Part shown: piece after piece, positions 44,083 to 52,296 of the stretch
How positions within the stretch are numbered: position 1 is the first letter of the stretch
Layout: each line of letters starts with the position of its first letter
Assembly: GCA_963677085.2 (NCBI GenBank)
Contig: CAXXFH010000005.1
Span: 124,001 to 188,000, forward strand
Origin: G963677085 sp963677085
GTDB taxonomy: Bacteria; Planctomycetota; Planctomycetia; Pirellulales; Thermoguttaceae
Reading direction: 5' to 3'
DNA length: 64,000 nt
Position numbers and translations under genes: made by a program
The notes under the pieces: generated by a model
What the model was told of the DNA's origin: nothing
The model's database searches: none
What the model saw: the letters and a program-made list of their open reading frames with translations, nothing else

Positions 44083-45491
44083 TTCACCTCCGTTGTCACT
44101 TCGTTGGCCGCGCGGCTTTCATTTTTTCCAAGGAGCATTCCTCCTGGCCTGGGCGGGGCAATGTCCATCAGGTAGTCGGTCATCAACTCGGCTTCTTCCG
44201 GTGTGCCGGCCCATGGTGGCATGAAGAAATGAGCCGTGTCCAAATGAAGGATCAGCGGCAGAATCATCTCTCGCGGTCGGCCACGCAACAGGGGGCCCAC
44301 GGCAGACAAACCCTGGTTTACGGCATGGCAGTCGTTGCAGTGGTACTGGAAGAGCACATGCCCTAGGGCGATGCGGTCTTGAGGGGGTAGTGTCAAGAGC
44401 CGTTTGGAGTCGATCTTGCCATCGACGATTGTGTCGGAGTAGTTCGTTGCCACGTAGGCCTTGGTCCACACGCCGCCTTCGAGATAGCCGTCTTTGCGAA
44501 GTGTTGAGATTTCGGCCGGGAATATCTGATTTCCAAGCACGACGTTGTAGACCACGTAGGGCTTTCTTACGGCCTCGCGGACGAATTCTCCGGTGGAGAA
44601 CGCCGCTAAGCCAAACAGAAACAGGGCGACGGCGAACCCTGGCGACAGCCAGCCCGGGTTCCGGTAGGGACCCAGGTAGAGCAGGAAGAAGACGATCGCG
44701 GTTAGAGCGAAAATTAACATAGTCAGAATGTTTAGCACACCCGCGCTCTGCAACACGGCCGAGGCCGAGGGAGGCAGAAATATGTACCACCCGATCCCAC
44801 CGATTGTAATCAGCATCGCCCCCAGCAGTGCCGGCCGCGTGGAACGTTGTTCAATCCGATCGCGCAGCCATGGTTCTTTGACGACCAGCGACGCATGGAG
44901 GTACACATAGAGTGAACTGAGCAACAAAGCGCCGCCCGTGCGTGCGATCGTTTGCGGCAAAAACTGGGGATTAAAAAACGCCGTCCAGAAGTTCGGTTGT
45001 TGCAGCCAATAGCCTGGGTGGAGCATGAAGCCGGTGATACCGGTAATCAACACCAGGCTGATCCACGCGGCCGTGGCGTAGATGGCTCCAAAGGCCACGT
45101 GCGTTTTTTCTGGGATTTTTCCCCAGAAGTAATAAAAGAGGAAGCCGGCCGTGAGTTCCAAAAGAAAGAACACCCACTCGATGGCCCAGCCGAAGACGAA
45201 CGTTCGGATCAGCACCTCGGTGGCCAAAGGCGACGCCAGTCCGATTGTCCACCAAATACCCACGCCCGTGATTGCTCCCAGGACCACGGTCAGAAGAATG
45301 AAGAATCGGGCGTGGCGCTTTAGGTAAGCCAGGTACTCACGGTCGCGGCGGTCGTAGGCATGCGCCGTCTCGACGGCCAAAAACATGCCACCGCCCACAG
45401 CGTAGTGCGACACCAATACGTGCAGCACGGAAATGGCTGCAATCAGCATCGGTGAAGTCAGGATAGGGACGTACCACCAAGGATAGTGCAT
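44079..45491 (-). CDS. CydA-like membrane oxidoreductase fused to cytochrome c
   Basis: A 470-residue protein. Residues ~1-310 hold about eight helices with CydA-like features: LHVLVSHYAVGGGMFLAVE with H24 and H29, GWAIEWVFFLLELTAGFLFYYFW with E105 and E112 at the place of CydA's conserved glutamates, and WISLVLITGITGFMLHPG. The quinol-loop motif GRQPW is absent. Residues ~370-460 are a class-I cytochrome c with CNDCH (385-389) and FMPP as a likely axial-Met segment. Such bd-like proteins with a heme c suggest electron input from cytochrome c or a non-quinol donor. It is followed at once by its partner gene. Confidence 0.75.
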   Translation of the reverse strand: MHYPWWYVPILTSPMLIAAISVLHVLVSHYAVGGGMFLAVETAHAYDRRDREYLAYLKRHARFFILLTVVLGAITGVGIWWTIGLASPLATEVLIRTFVFGWAIEWVFFLLELTAGFLFYYFWGKIPEKTHVAFGAIYATAAWISLVLITGITGFMLHPGYWLQQPNFWTAFFNPQFLPQTIARTGGALLLSSLYVYLHASLVVKEPWLRDRIEQRSTRPALLGAMLITIGGIGWYIFLPPSASAVLQSAGVLNILTMLIFALTAIVFFLLYLGPYRNPGWLSPGFAVALFLFGLAAFSTGEFVREAVRKPYVVYNVVLGNQIFPAEISTLRKDGYLEGGVWTKAYVATNYSDTIVDGKIDSKRLLTLPPQDRIALGHVLFQYHCNDCHAVNQGLSAVGPLLRGRPREMILPLILHLDTAHFFMPPWAGTPEEAELMTDYLMDIAPPRPGGMLLGKNESRAANEVTTEVK

Positions 45492-45638
45492 TGCGGGCTG
45501 TCTCCCATAGGTTCACATTGCCGCGACATGCCGGGCTAAGGCTGAATGGAGAACCGATCATGGCTGTGGCTCCAGACGCCATACCAACAGAGTTCTGCCC
45601 TCGGCCATACGGGACTCAATAAGAACCGGCGATGTCGC

Positions 45639-45692
45639 ATGGTGTCGACAAGTTAACGGTGTCGACGAGTTAACATGGTGCCGATGAGTTAC
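45639..45692. repeat. three short degenerate tandem repeats
   Basis: ATGGTGTCGACAAGTTAAC, GGTGTCGACGAGTTAAC and ATGGTGCCGATGAGTTAC follow one another. The last unit overlaps the final codons and stop of the small gene at 45670. Confidence 0.7.
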
Positions 45693-45891
45693 TTCGGGCG
45701 ATGCATGGCTGCAATCCCGCCCGTTCCAATAACCATACCATCGGACACCAGTTTGTAAATGCCGACTGAAATAGGTTCAGCCCGGCAAATACGGTGAGAA
45801 ACAGCCACCCGGAATGATGGAAAGTAGCGAGCAAAGCGCTGGTGGTCACAACGATACCGGCGATCAGTCGAAGTCCTCGTTCAACGGTCAT
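45670..45891 (-). CDS. DUF2892-family small membrane protein
   Basis: A 73-residue protein. The start at 45891 (MTVERGLRLIAGI) is supported by AAGGAAAT upstream. Two helices are visible (~8-24 and ~30-46). The family motif LNLFQSAFTNWCPM matches the DUF2892 ending LNLLQSAFTGFCP, with its single cysteine. Relatives are fused to or placed beside rhodanese domains in sulfur-handling clusters. The neighbours are the oxidase-like genes downstream on the same strand. The C-terminal tail is longer than usual because a tandem repeat runs into it. Confidence 0.75.
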   Translation of the reverse strand: MTVERGLRLIAGIVVTTSALLATFHHSGWLFLTVFAGLNLFQSAFTNWCPMVWLLERAGLQPCIARSNSSAPC

Positions 45892-46091
45892 GGCAGATTT
45901 CCTTTCTGCTTGGGTAATCACCCTAGGGGTGCGTGTTACGTTTTGTGGTGGCGTCGTACGGGAAGTAATACGATGTGTTTGCTAGAGATTGGCGTGGGGC
46001 AAGGACGTTTTCTTTTGCCGTGGTCTACGCTGAGTGGAAAGCGGGCGGCGGCACGGGACGTCTCACCTGGAACTCGCCGTGGCTAACAGTC

Positions 46092-46337
46092 TCACGGGGC
46101 TTGCTGTTGCGAGCCGCCGTGCTGCGGTGGCGTCGTGATCGGTTTGATTTCGCCCTCGCTCGTAAGGAGCGGTTCGGAGGGCATCAGCGTGTCGGTTGGC
46201 CGCTCGACCGGCGGCGGAGGCAGTGCGCACCCGCCCGACATGCACGTCCGCACGCCAAACCAAGGCAGCAGCCAGCGGTTGAGCACTATCCATGCCACGA
46301 AGAACGCTGCGAAGAAGGCCAATTCTTTGCCAGTCAT
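46092..46337 (-). CDS. small membrane protein with CxxxxC motif
   Basis: An 81-residue protein with a good AGAGGTG ribosome binding site. It has one N-terminal helix (ELAFFAAFFVAWIVLNRWLLPWF), then CMSGGC and a proline/threonine-rich tail. I do not know the family by name. The cysteine pair just outside the membrane could bind metal or form a disulfide. It lies between the DUF2892 gene and the anti-sigma-like gene on the same strand. Confidence 0.65.
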   Translation of the reverse strand: MTGKELAFFAAFFVAWIVLNRWLLPWFGVRTCMSGGCALPPPPVERPTDTLMPSEPLLTSEGEIKPITTPPQHGGSQQQAP

Positions 46338-46363
46338 ATTTCACCTCTTTGGGATTTTCTTGT

Positions 46364-46385
46364 CCCAGGGGTTGCGACCCCTGGG
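46364..46385. repeat. perfect 9-base hairpin
   Basis: CCCAGGGGT, loop TGCG and ACCCCTGGG. It lies just upstream of the gene at 46337 and could separate it from the anti-sigma-like gene. Confidence 0.7.
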
Positions 46386-46504
46386 CTTGGGGGCGTTGGG
46401 TGATTGAATGGGGGTGAAAAACGTCTTTTGGTCCGGTTGGCGCGCAGTTCGAGCGCAGTTCAGCCGTGTGTGATTTGGAAACTCCGAGAAACGTATGACC
46501 CTAC

Positions 46505-46759
46505 TCAGGAACCATCCTGCGACGCGAACACCTTCTTCCAACGATCTCTCAGCACTTGGTGAAGTTGACGCTGGAATTCCGGCGGCATCTCATAGGGTTT
46601 CCCGGCCTTATACAGCGTGATCGTCTTCCGGATGTTATCGACCACGATTTCACAGGGATTGCAGCCTGCCAGATGCGACTCGAAGGACTCGCAAAACGAC
46701 GGGTCGAGTTCGCCATCGACGTAGTCGTTCAATGCGGCCATCATCTCTTCGCATTTCAT
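46505..46759 (-). CDS. zf-HC2 anti-sigma-like protein
   Basis: An 84-residue protein. The start at 46759 (MKCEEMMAALNDYVDGEL) has AGGTG six bases upstream. The zinc-binding anti-sigma pattern is C3 near the start, then ESHLAGCNPC with H-xxx-C-xx-C. It has no transmembrane helix, so it is the soluble, short form. Such proteins normally bind an adjacent ECF sigma factor, but no sigma gene lies within 3 kb either way. It heads the minus-strand run leading to the oxidase and RND genes. Confidence 0.8.
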   Translation of the reverse strand: MKCEEMMAALNDYVDGELDPSFCESFESHLAGCNPCEIVVDNIRKTITLYKAGKPYEMPPEFQRQLHQVLRDRWKKVFASQDGS

Positions 46760-47206
46760 AATGAACACCTATTGGTTTCGAGGTAGACCATCACAAGCTC
46801 GATAGCCTCTGACGCCCGCGGATACCGGTTCCTGCTGCGAGCCTCCTGCCATTAGCTAACTAGCCCTCAATAGTCCAAGATCCAATGCTGTCGCAGTGGC
46901 CGCGTTTGGAAAACAAGTACGCTTACCCCGAAGGCCTGGCGGCAGTTGTGCGATTGGGCGAGTTGGTTGTCCGAACCCCAATCTAAGGATTCAGATGCGC
47001 GAACTGTGCGGGGGGTTACAGCCGTTTATGGGCGAAACCCGCGCAAACCGACGTTGCGATTCGGCAACATGGCCGGGGAGTATTCTCGTCATATTATGGT
47101 CAGCGAGGGGGGGATTCTGTCAAGACGCTTGGTGCGGTGGTCGCAAGTCGTTTTTGTTTAAGGGGTTGTGGCTCGTGGGGTGAATCGTCTTGTAGTCTTT
47201 CTAGCT
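46760..47206. other. divergent intergenic region
   Basis: It lies between the anti-sigma-like gene and the glycosyltransferase. I see no coding sequence or RNA gene. The sigma-54 promoter match lies at its right end. Confidence 0.5.
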
Positions 47207-47222
47207 TGGCACGGCGGTTGCA
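47207..47222 (+). promoter_or_regulatory. sigma-54 (-24/-12) promoter
   Basis: TGGCACGGCGGTTGCA fits the consensus TGGCACG-N4-TTGCW exactly, with GG and GC separated by ten bases. Transcription would start near 47234, about 50 bases before the glycosyltransferase ATG. An enhancer-binding regulator would be required. Confidence 0.75.
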
Positions 47223-47285
47223 TTCTCTCGGGGGTAACTTGGAGGTCTCTTGCGTATCCTTCGCTTCCCGTTTGAGGTCAACACC

Positions 47286-48503
47286 ATGGCTTGCTCCGCC
47301 GCCGCTACCGCACCCGTTGAATCCGTCGCCACTAGCGTGGGGGGTGAGTTCAGTGCTCCATCGCAAGCCTCCTTGGCGAACCGCAAGGTGTTAATGGTGG
47401 TGAACGGCGAGGTTTACGGCGGGGCGGAGCGGGCGTTAGACCACTTGGCCTTGCGACTCGGCGAACACGGCTTCGAAGTAGCTTTCGCGTGCCTGAAGCC
47501 GGGCCGGTTTCCTGAGGTTCGTCAGGCCCAGGATACCCCGCTGTTCGAGGTGCCCATGAGAAACCGGTTCGATTTGAGGCCCGTCCGCAAGCTGGTCAAG
47601 CTGGTTCGCCGGGAGCAATTCGAGGTGATTTATGCTCATACGGCCCGAACTGCCATGATCGCCTCGATCGTGTCGCGAATAACGGGCATCCCGTTCGTTT
47701 ACCATGTCCAGAGTCCGACTGCCCGGGACACGGCCAATCGGTGGAAGAACTTCGTCAATGCCGCAATCGAACGGATCAGCCTCACACGGGCGTCGGCCTT
47801 GGTTCCCGTTTCACAGAGCCTGGGCGAATATGTACGAAGTCAGGGCTTTTCGGCGCAAATGGTGTCGGTGGTTCCCAATGGCTCGCCTTGCCGAGCGGCC
47901 GCTGAGTGGCGCAATTGGTCGCAGGGCAATCCCGACCAGACCGAGTGGACGATTGGCATGACGGCCCTGATTCGGCCACGCAAAGGCATTGAAGTATTGC
48001 TTCGGGCGGTGGCTCAACTGAAGAAAGAGGGGCTGCCGGTCCGACTGCGTGTGGTAGGGCCTTTCGAGACCGAAGCCTATGGGCAAAAGGTCAAGACGCT
48101 TGTCGACGAGTTGGACGTGGCCGACCGGATCGATTGGGTTGGCTACACCCGCGACACCAACGGGGAACTCGACAAGATGGACGTCTTCGTGTTGCCCAGT
48201 CTGTTTGGCGAAGGGACGCCTCTGGTCTTGTTAGAGGCGATGGCCGCCGGGCTTCCGATCGTGACCACCCGGGTTGAGGGAAATCCCGAACTGATTCGCG
48301 ACGGCCGCGATGGTCTGATTGTTGAGCCCAACGATCCACAGGCCCTTGCCGAGGCCCTGCGGAGTATGATTCACGGTGAGGTCGATCTGGACTCCTTCCG
48401 CCGCAGTGCCCGCGAGCACCATGCCGTGAAGTTTTCCGACCGGGCGATGGCGGTTGGGATGGCCTCGGTTCTTCGACGCGCGCTAGGCGACGCCGCGGCG
48501 TAG
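47286..48503 (+). CDS. GT4-family glycosyltransferase
   Basis: A 405-residue cytoplasmic enzyme. ATG 47286 is chosen over TTG 47250 because GAGGT lies at a good distance. The first ~30 residues are a low-complexity tail. Then the GT-B fold begins (KVLMVVNGEVYGGAERALDHLALRL). The acceptor half has VIYAHTARTAMIASI and VVPNGSP. The donor half has the GT4 signature KMDVFVLPSLFGEGTPLVLLEAMAAGLPIVTT with its E-x7-E. It probably builds an exopolysaccharide or surface glycan from a nucleotide sugar. The sigma-54 promoter upstream suggests regulated production. No other polysaccharide gene is adjacent. Confidence 0.85.
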   Translation: MACSAAATAPVESVATSVGGEFSAPSQASLANRKVLMVVNGEVYGGAERALDHLALRLGEHGFEVAFACLKPGRFPEVRQAQDTPLFEVPMRNRFDLRPVRKLVKLVRREQFEVIYAHTARTAMIASIVSRITGIPFVYHVQSPTARDTANRWKNFVNAAIERISLTRASALVPVSQSLGEYVRSQGFSAQMVSVVPNGSPCRAAAEWRNWSQGNPDQTEWTIGMTALIRPRKGIEVLLRAVAQLKKEGLPVRLRVVGPFETEAYGQKVKTLVDELDVADRIDWVGYTRDTNGELDKMDVFVLPSLFGEGTPLVLLEAMAAGLPIVTTRVEGNPELIRDGRDGLIVEPNDPQALAEALRSMIHGEVDLDSFRRSAREHHAVKFSDRAMAVGMASVLRRALGDAAA

Positions 48504-48979
48504 TGCCTGTCGCGTTTTTTCGGCCTCGTAGTCGGCGATATCTCATCTGGCCATGTCTGCCCTTGTCGGGGAAAATCGAGCAAACGAAGGAATCGGTTCG
48601 TGATTTTGGGGGCATGTTGCAGGAACTTGTCGTCGACGATGGCACGGGCGGATAGTGGCCGGATGAAAGGCTCTTAGAGCCATTTTTTTAGCCGTTTCAG
48701 GCGGGCCAGTGTCAACCCCTTGTCAGCCCCAAACGGCGGGGGTAGACTTACCGAGGTACAGGGGCCTTTTGTGGGAATTATCACAGCGGTGTGGTAAATC
48801 GCAGGTGATGGGAATTTAAACCGCTGGAAAGGGCGCCCGTTCGGTCGTCCGATGCGTTGGTGGTAGAACGTGTCGGGTGCGAATAAAGGTGTGCGTTTTA
48901 CAGGCCATGCGATTCCCATTTACGTTGAGGGAACCAATGGCTGAACTGTCGCTTGGCCGTGTTGGCTGAAGGGACCGCA
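48504..48979. other. intergenic before the histidine kinase
   Basis: About 475 bases with no recognised gene. A ten-codon frame ATGGCTGAACTGTCGCTTGG.. at 48937 ends at the kinase start region and could be a leader peptide. Confidence 0.4.
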
Positions 48980-50575
48980 ATGCTTGATCCTAAGAGGATA
49001 ACTCCCGATTTTCTGCGCGATTGTGGGGCGTGTTACCGAATTGTTGCGGAACTGATATCGGACTATGCCTACGCCTATGCTGTGGAGGCTGACGGTCATT
49101 TGGTTTGCCGTTGGAGTACCGACTCGCTCGAACAAGTAACGGGTTACACGGAAGACGATTTGCAGCGACGCGGTGGCTGGAAGTCGTTAATTGTTGCCGA
49201 TGATCGCCGGAGGTTCGCGACGTGGCACGACAACCTGCTGGCGGGACGTTGCGAAATACTCGACTATCGGATCACCACGGCAAAGGGAGAACGGCGTTGG
49301 CTTCGTGACAATGCCTATCCGGTATTCGACGAATCGGAGAAGCGGGTAACGCATCTCTTCGGAGCGGTGGTCAATATTACCGAATGCAAGAAGGATGAAG
49401 AAGCTCTACGCCAGGAACGGGATTTTGCGGAAGCCCTGATCGAAACCGCACAAACGGTTGTTTTGGTGCTCGACAAAGAGGGGCGCGTCGTGCGCTATAA
49501 CCCCTATATGGAGCAATTGTGTGGTCGACCGCTCAAGGAGGTGCAAGGGCAGGGTTGGATCGACACTTTTCTACCCGAAGACCATCGCGAGGCGTGTCGC
49601 CGTGTGCTTCGCGACGCTGTCAATCAGATTCCCACCAGTGGCCACCTCAGTACGATTCTGGCGAAGGACGGACGCCGCGTGCTGATCGAGTGGCGAACCA
49701 CGGCACTTGTCGATACCCAGGGGCAGGCCAATGGTGTGCTGGCTGTAGGCCAAGACATCTCGGAATATAAACGAGCTGAAGAGGATCTCCGTATGGCCCG
49801 AGACGAACTGGAAATTCGCGTGGAGCAACGCACGCTACAACTAATTACGGCAAACGCTAGCCTCAAGAAAGAAATTGGCGAGCGTAAGCGGGCGGAAGAA
49901 GAACTCAAAAAAGAACAAGATCTGCTGCGCAAGTCGCTGGAACTTCACGAACGGGAACGTCAACTCGTGGCCTACGAAATCCACGACGGCTTCGCCCAAC
50001 ATCTTACCGGCGCCTTGCTGCAACTCCAGGTGGTCGAGCAGCTATCGGAAAACAACCCGCTGGAGGCCCGCAGGGCGCTGGGGATTGGCATGCAGTCGTT
50101 GCAGGAAAGCATTCGCGAAGCCCGGCGTTTGATGAATGGTTTGCGCCCTCCGATCCTCGACGAGTCGGGCATTGTAGCGGCCATCCACTACTTGATTTGC
50201 GAGAGCCAACAGCGAGGTAAACCCGGTGTGGAGTTCGGCCAAAATGTGGAATCCCGGCGATATGCACCGCCTCTGGAGACCGCCATTTTCCGAATCGTTC
50301 AGGAAAGCTTGACCAACGCCCAACGCTACAGCGAAAGCGACACGCTGCGTATCGACCTGGTGCGATCATCCGATCGACTTCGTCTGGAGGTGGAAGACTG
50401 GGGAGTCGGTTTTGACCCGGACGGGGTTGGCGAAAGCTGTTTTGGCTTGGAGGGGATTCGAGAACGTGCCCGGCTGCTCGGTGGTAAGGCGGTTATCGAG
50501 AGCGCTTCCGGCAAAGGTACTCGGATTACCGTGGACTTACCCTTGGTCGAAAACGCGGTGACCGAGACGGCCTAA
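48980..50575 (+). CDS. PAS-domain sensor histidine kinase (HisKA_3 / NarX-type)
   Basis: A 531-residue soluble kinase. The start at 48980 (MLDPKRIT) is preferred over TTG 48953. Domains: PAS 1 (~20-135, VVNITECKKDEEALRQERDF at its end), PAS 2 (~145-265, ISEYKRAEEDLRMAR), a coiled coil (~265-325), HisKA_3 with phospho-acceptor H335 in VAYEIHDGFAQHLTG, and HATPase_c (~435-525) with QESLTNAQRYS, DWGVGFD and GLEGIRERARLLGG. It should phosphorylate a LuxR-type response regulator. None is adjacent, but the FixJ-like one at 36876 is a candidate. The stop TAA comes from a family-1 repeat. Confidence 0.9.
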   Translation: MLDPKRITPDFLRDCGACYRIVAELISDYAYAYAVEADGHLVCRWSTDSLEQVTGYTEDDLQRRGGWKSLIVADDRRRFATWHDNLLAGRCEILDYRITTAKGERRWLRDNAYPVFDESEKRVTHLFGAVVNITECKKDEEALRQERDFAEALIETAQTVVLVLDKEGRVVRYNPYMEQLCGRPLKEVQGQGWIDTFLPEDHREACRRVLRDAVNQIPTSGHLSTILAKDGRRVLIEWRTTALVDTQGQANGVLAVGQDISEYKRAEEDLRMARDELEIRVEQRTLQLITANASLKKEIGERKRAEEELKKEQDLLRKSLELHERERQLVAYEIHDGFAQHLTGALLQLQVVEQLSENNPLEARRALGIGMQSLQESIREARRLMNGLRPPILDESGIVAAIHYLICESQQRGKPGVEFGQNVESRRYAPPLETAIFRIVQESLTNAQRYSESDTLRIDLVRSSDRLRLEVEDWGVGFDPDGVGESCFGLEGIRERARLLGGKAVIESASGKGTRITVDLPLVENAVTETA

Positions 50576-50678
50576 GGACGGCCCGGAAAGCAACTTGCCC
50601 TTTCCCAAGCAGGAAGCCGAGGGGCGTTGCGAAGCACTGCCGGCAAATCGGCAAGTGATCTGTTGGTCTGGCCTAAGT
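50573..50678 (+). repeat. family-1 palindromic repeat, copy D
   Basis: TAAGGACGGCCCGGAAAG opens the element at the stop codon of the kinase gene. ACTTGCC and CGGCAAGT are the outer stem, and the far end is TTGGTCTGGCC. The inner stem is degraded. Confidence 0.75.
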
Positions 50679-50809
50679 GGGATCGCCACGGTTTGGCCCG
50701 TTCGAACCGGCCAGACGCAGTCATCGTTGTTCAACCGACAATTGCTGAAGGTTGTTCGCGATTGGCTTCAGAAACCGATTGGCACGCGGTTCACGATCTT
50801 CGCAAGCTT

Positions 50810-51313
50810 TCAGGTTGTCGAGGCGGCCGTTTCCTGTTCCTGCGAATCCTTGTGGCCGTCAGCCTGCTGAACGATTTGAGTCGAATCGTTCGATCCGTTC
50901 TGAACTCGGCGCAGAACCGCGTTGAATTCGTCGGCGAAATCCTGCCAGAAGTCCCCGTCGCGGAATTCGATCGGGTCCACGTGTTCGCCGCGCGCCAATT
51001 GACGCATCGAGCGACGCACGCGAAGCATAGGCCCAGCAAAACGATTGCTGATTCGGATGATGTCGACTACGACCAACGGCAGAAGAATGAACGACGCAAC
51101 CAACGCGGGGCCGTAGTAGAACCACATCTCGTCGAGATGGGTGTAGAACATACGGGCAGGCCCGGTGACAATCCGCCAGCAAAGCAGCATGAGTGTCATC
51201 GTAATGAGACACACACTCCAATAGAGCACGACTCTACCGACCAGTGCTCCTTGCACTTTGGGGTCGATGAACAGGTGCTTCCGCATGGCCTTCTGACTGT
51301 TTCGATTCGTCAT
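50810..51313 (-). CDS. HAMP-domain membrane protein without kinase
   Basis: A 167-residue protein with two helices (~28-48 and ~68-88) and a cytoplasmic HAMP-like segment (ISNRFAGPMLRVRRSMRQLARGEHVDPIEFRDGDFWQDFADEFNAVLRRV). A Gln/Asp/Glu-rich tail ends the protein. HAMP segments usually link a membrane sensor to an output domain, but none is encoded here. It converges on the histidine kinase gene. It may act as a partner for a soluble kinase or chemoreceptor, or it may be an orphan remnant. Planctomycetes carry several such short proteins. Confidence 0.7.
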   Translation of the reverse strand: MTNRNSQKAMRKHLFIDPKVQGALVGRVVLYWSVCLITMTLMLLCWRIVTGPARMFYTHLDEMWFYYGPALVASFILLPLVVVDIIRISNRFAGPMLRVRRSMRQLARGEHVDPIEFRDGDFWQDFADEFNAVLRRVQNGSNDSTQIVQQADGHKDSQEQETAASTT

Positions 51314-51757
51314 CGGTTGACCTCTCGCATTGTGCTTTGGCTAAACCCGGGGCCACACCTCGCTGTGCTACCAATTTCACGGATCGTTAACTTATTGACA
51401 AAGATTAGCGACCGTCGGGAGCGATTTTTTGCCTGGGTGCGGCACCACCGGTTTGGTTAGCGGCCCTGTCGCCCTGCGTTTGCAGCCGTTGGCGACTGGG
51501 ATGACCTACTATTGGGAAGATAGCTTATGTTGCGCGATTGTCAGATGCCGGAGGCCCGTGCCGACGGTGATTGTGTGAGTTCTCGCCGCGCAGACCGAGG
51601 CTAATGGGCAGAGTATATGCAATGTGCGGGTTGTGTGGCCCACGCAATTAGGGTTGCCTCGGGCTCCGGCCCCAATTCATGGGGCGAATAGTATTGGGCA
51701 ATACGAGTTTATCGTTCCTAGTTCCCAGCCCCTAACCCCTTTGAATGGAGACCGACC
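51314..51757. other. divergent intergenic region with a family-4 repeat
   Basis: It lies between the HAMP protein and the GNAT-like gene. The only structured part is the family-4 element at 51431. No gene is recognised. Confidence 0.5.
51431..51483 (+). repeat. family-4 repeat, copy 1
   Basis: A ~50-base element containing CTGGGTGCGGCACCACCGG, TTTGGTTAGCGGCCCTGTCG and CCCT. A second copy in the same orientation lies at 52297-52350, on the other side of the GNAT-like gene. Confidence 0.8.
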
Positions 51758-52171
51758 GTGCTGATCTTTTCTCGGCGAGCAACTTGGTCTCAGGATGTCG
51801 ACCTGTTTCGGGCGGGGGCGGCCGATGCGGACCAACTCGAAGCCCTCATGGCAGCCATTGCAATTCAATCGCAGAGCCTTTGGGTGGGTGAATACGACCA
51901 ACAACCCGTGGCGTTTATCTGGGTCGTTCTCGACGACCTCCAGCTTCACCTGGCCCGGCTTTTCGTTCTGCCGGAGTATGCCCAATGTGGTGTGCTTGCG
52001 TCGCTTCTCGCTCGCCTATACGAGCATTTCGGCGACCGGGCCGAGAAAATCCTGGCCAAAGCGGACGACATCAAGGGCGTCGACGACGATGCACTGCGGG
52101 CCGCAGGCTTCGAGAAGACCGGAGCCAATTGCTGGGAACTGCCGTTGGCTCTCGATGATGAGACGCCGTGA
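51758..52171 (+). CDS. GNAT-like acetyltransferase
   Basis: A 137-residue protein starting at GTG, with TGGAG seven bases upstream. The fold order is that of GNAT: a first helix (DADQLEALMAAI), strands VGEYDQQPVAFIWVVLDDLQLHLARLFVLPEYAQCGVLASLLARLYEHF, where LFVLPEYAQCGVLASLL fits motif A (V-x-P-x-Y-x-x-x-G-x-x), and a C-terminal strand with AAGFEKTG. It may be catalytically weak because the Q/R-x-x-G-x-G/A loop is only partly matched. The substrate is unknown. Family-4 repeats stand on both sides. Confidence 0.65.
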   Translation: MLIFSRRATWSQDVDLFRAGAADADQLEALMAAIAIQSQSLWVGEYDQQPVAFIWVVLDDLQLHLARLFVLPEYAQCGVLASLLARLYEHFGDRAEKILAKADDIKGVDDDALRAAGFEKTGANCWELPLALDDETP

Positions 52172-52248
52172 CGCGGGCGGCCTCGCAGTAAGCACGCTTT
52201 ACCACGACGGAAAAAGTCGAAAGTGTTCCGAGAAGTGTACGCTTTCTA

Positions 52249-52295
52249 CTATTAGCGTTTGCATGGCTAATGAGCCGAAGGCGACCAACGGGAGC
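52249..52295 (-). repeat. family-2 repeat, copy 3 (half)
   Basis: CTATTAGCGTTTGCATGGC and GCGACCAACGGGAGC match the left half of copy 2. The right half is missing and a family-4 element follows immediately. Confidence 0.75.
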
Positions 52296-52296
52296 G

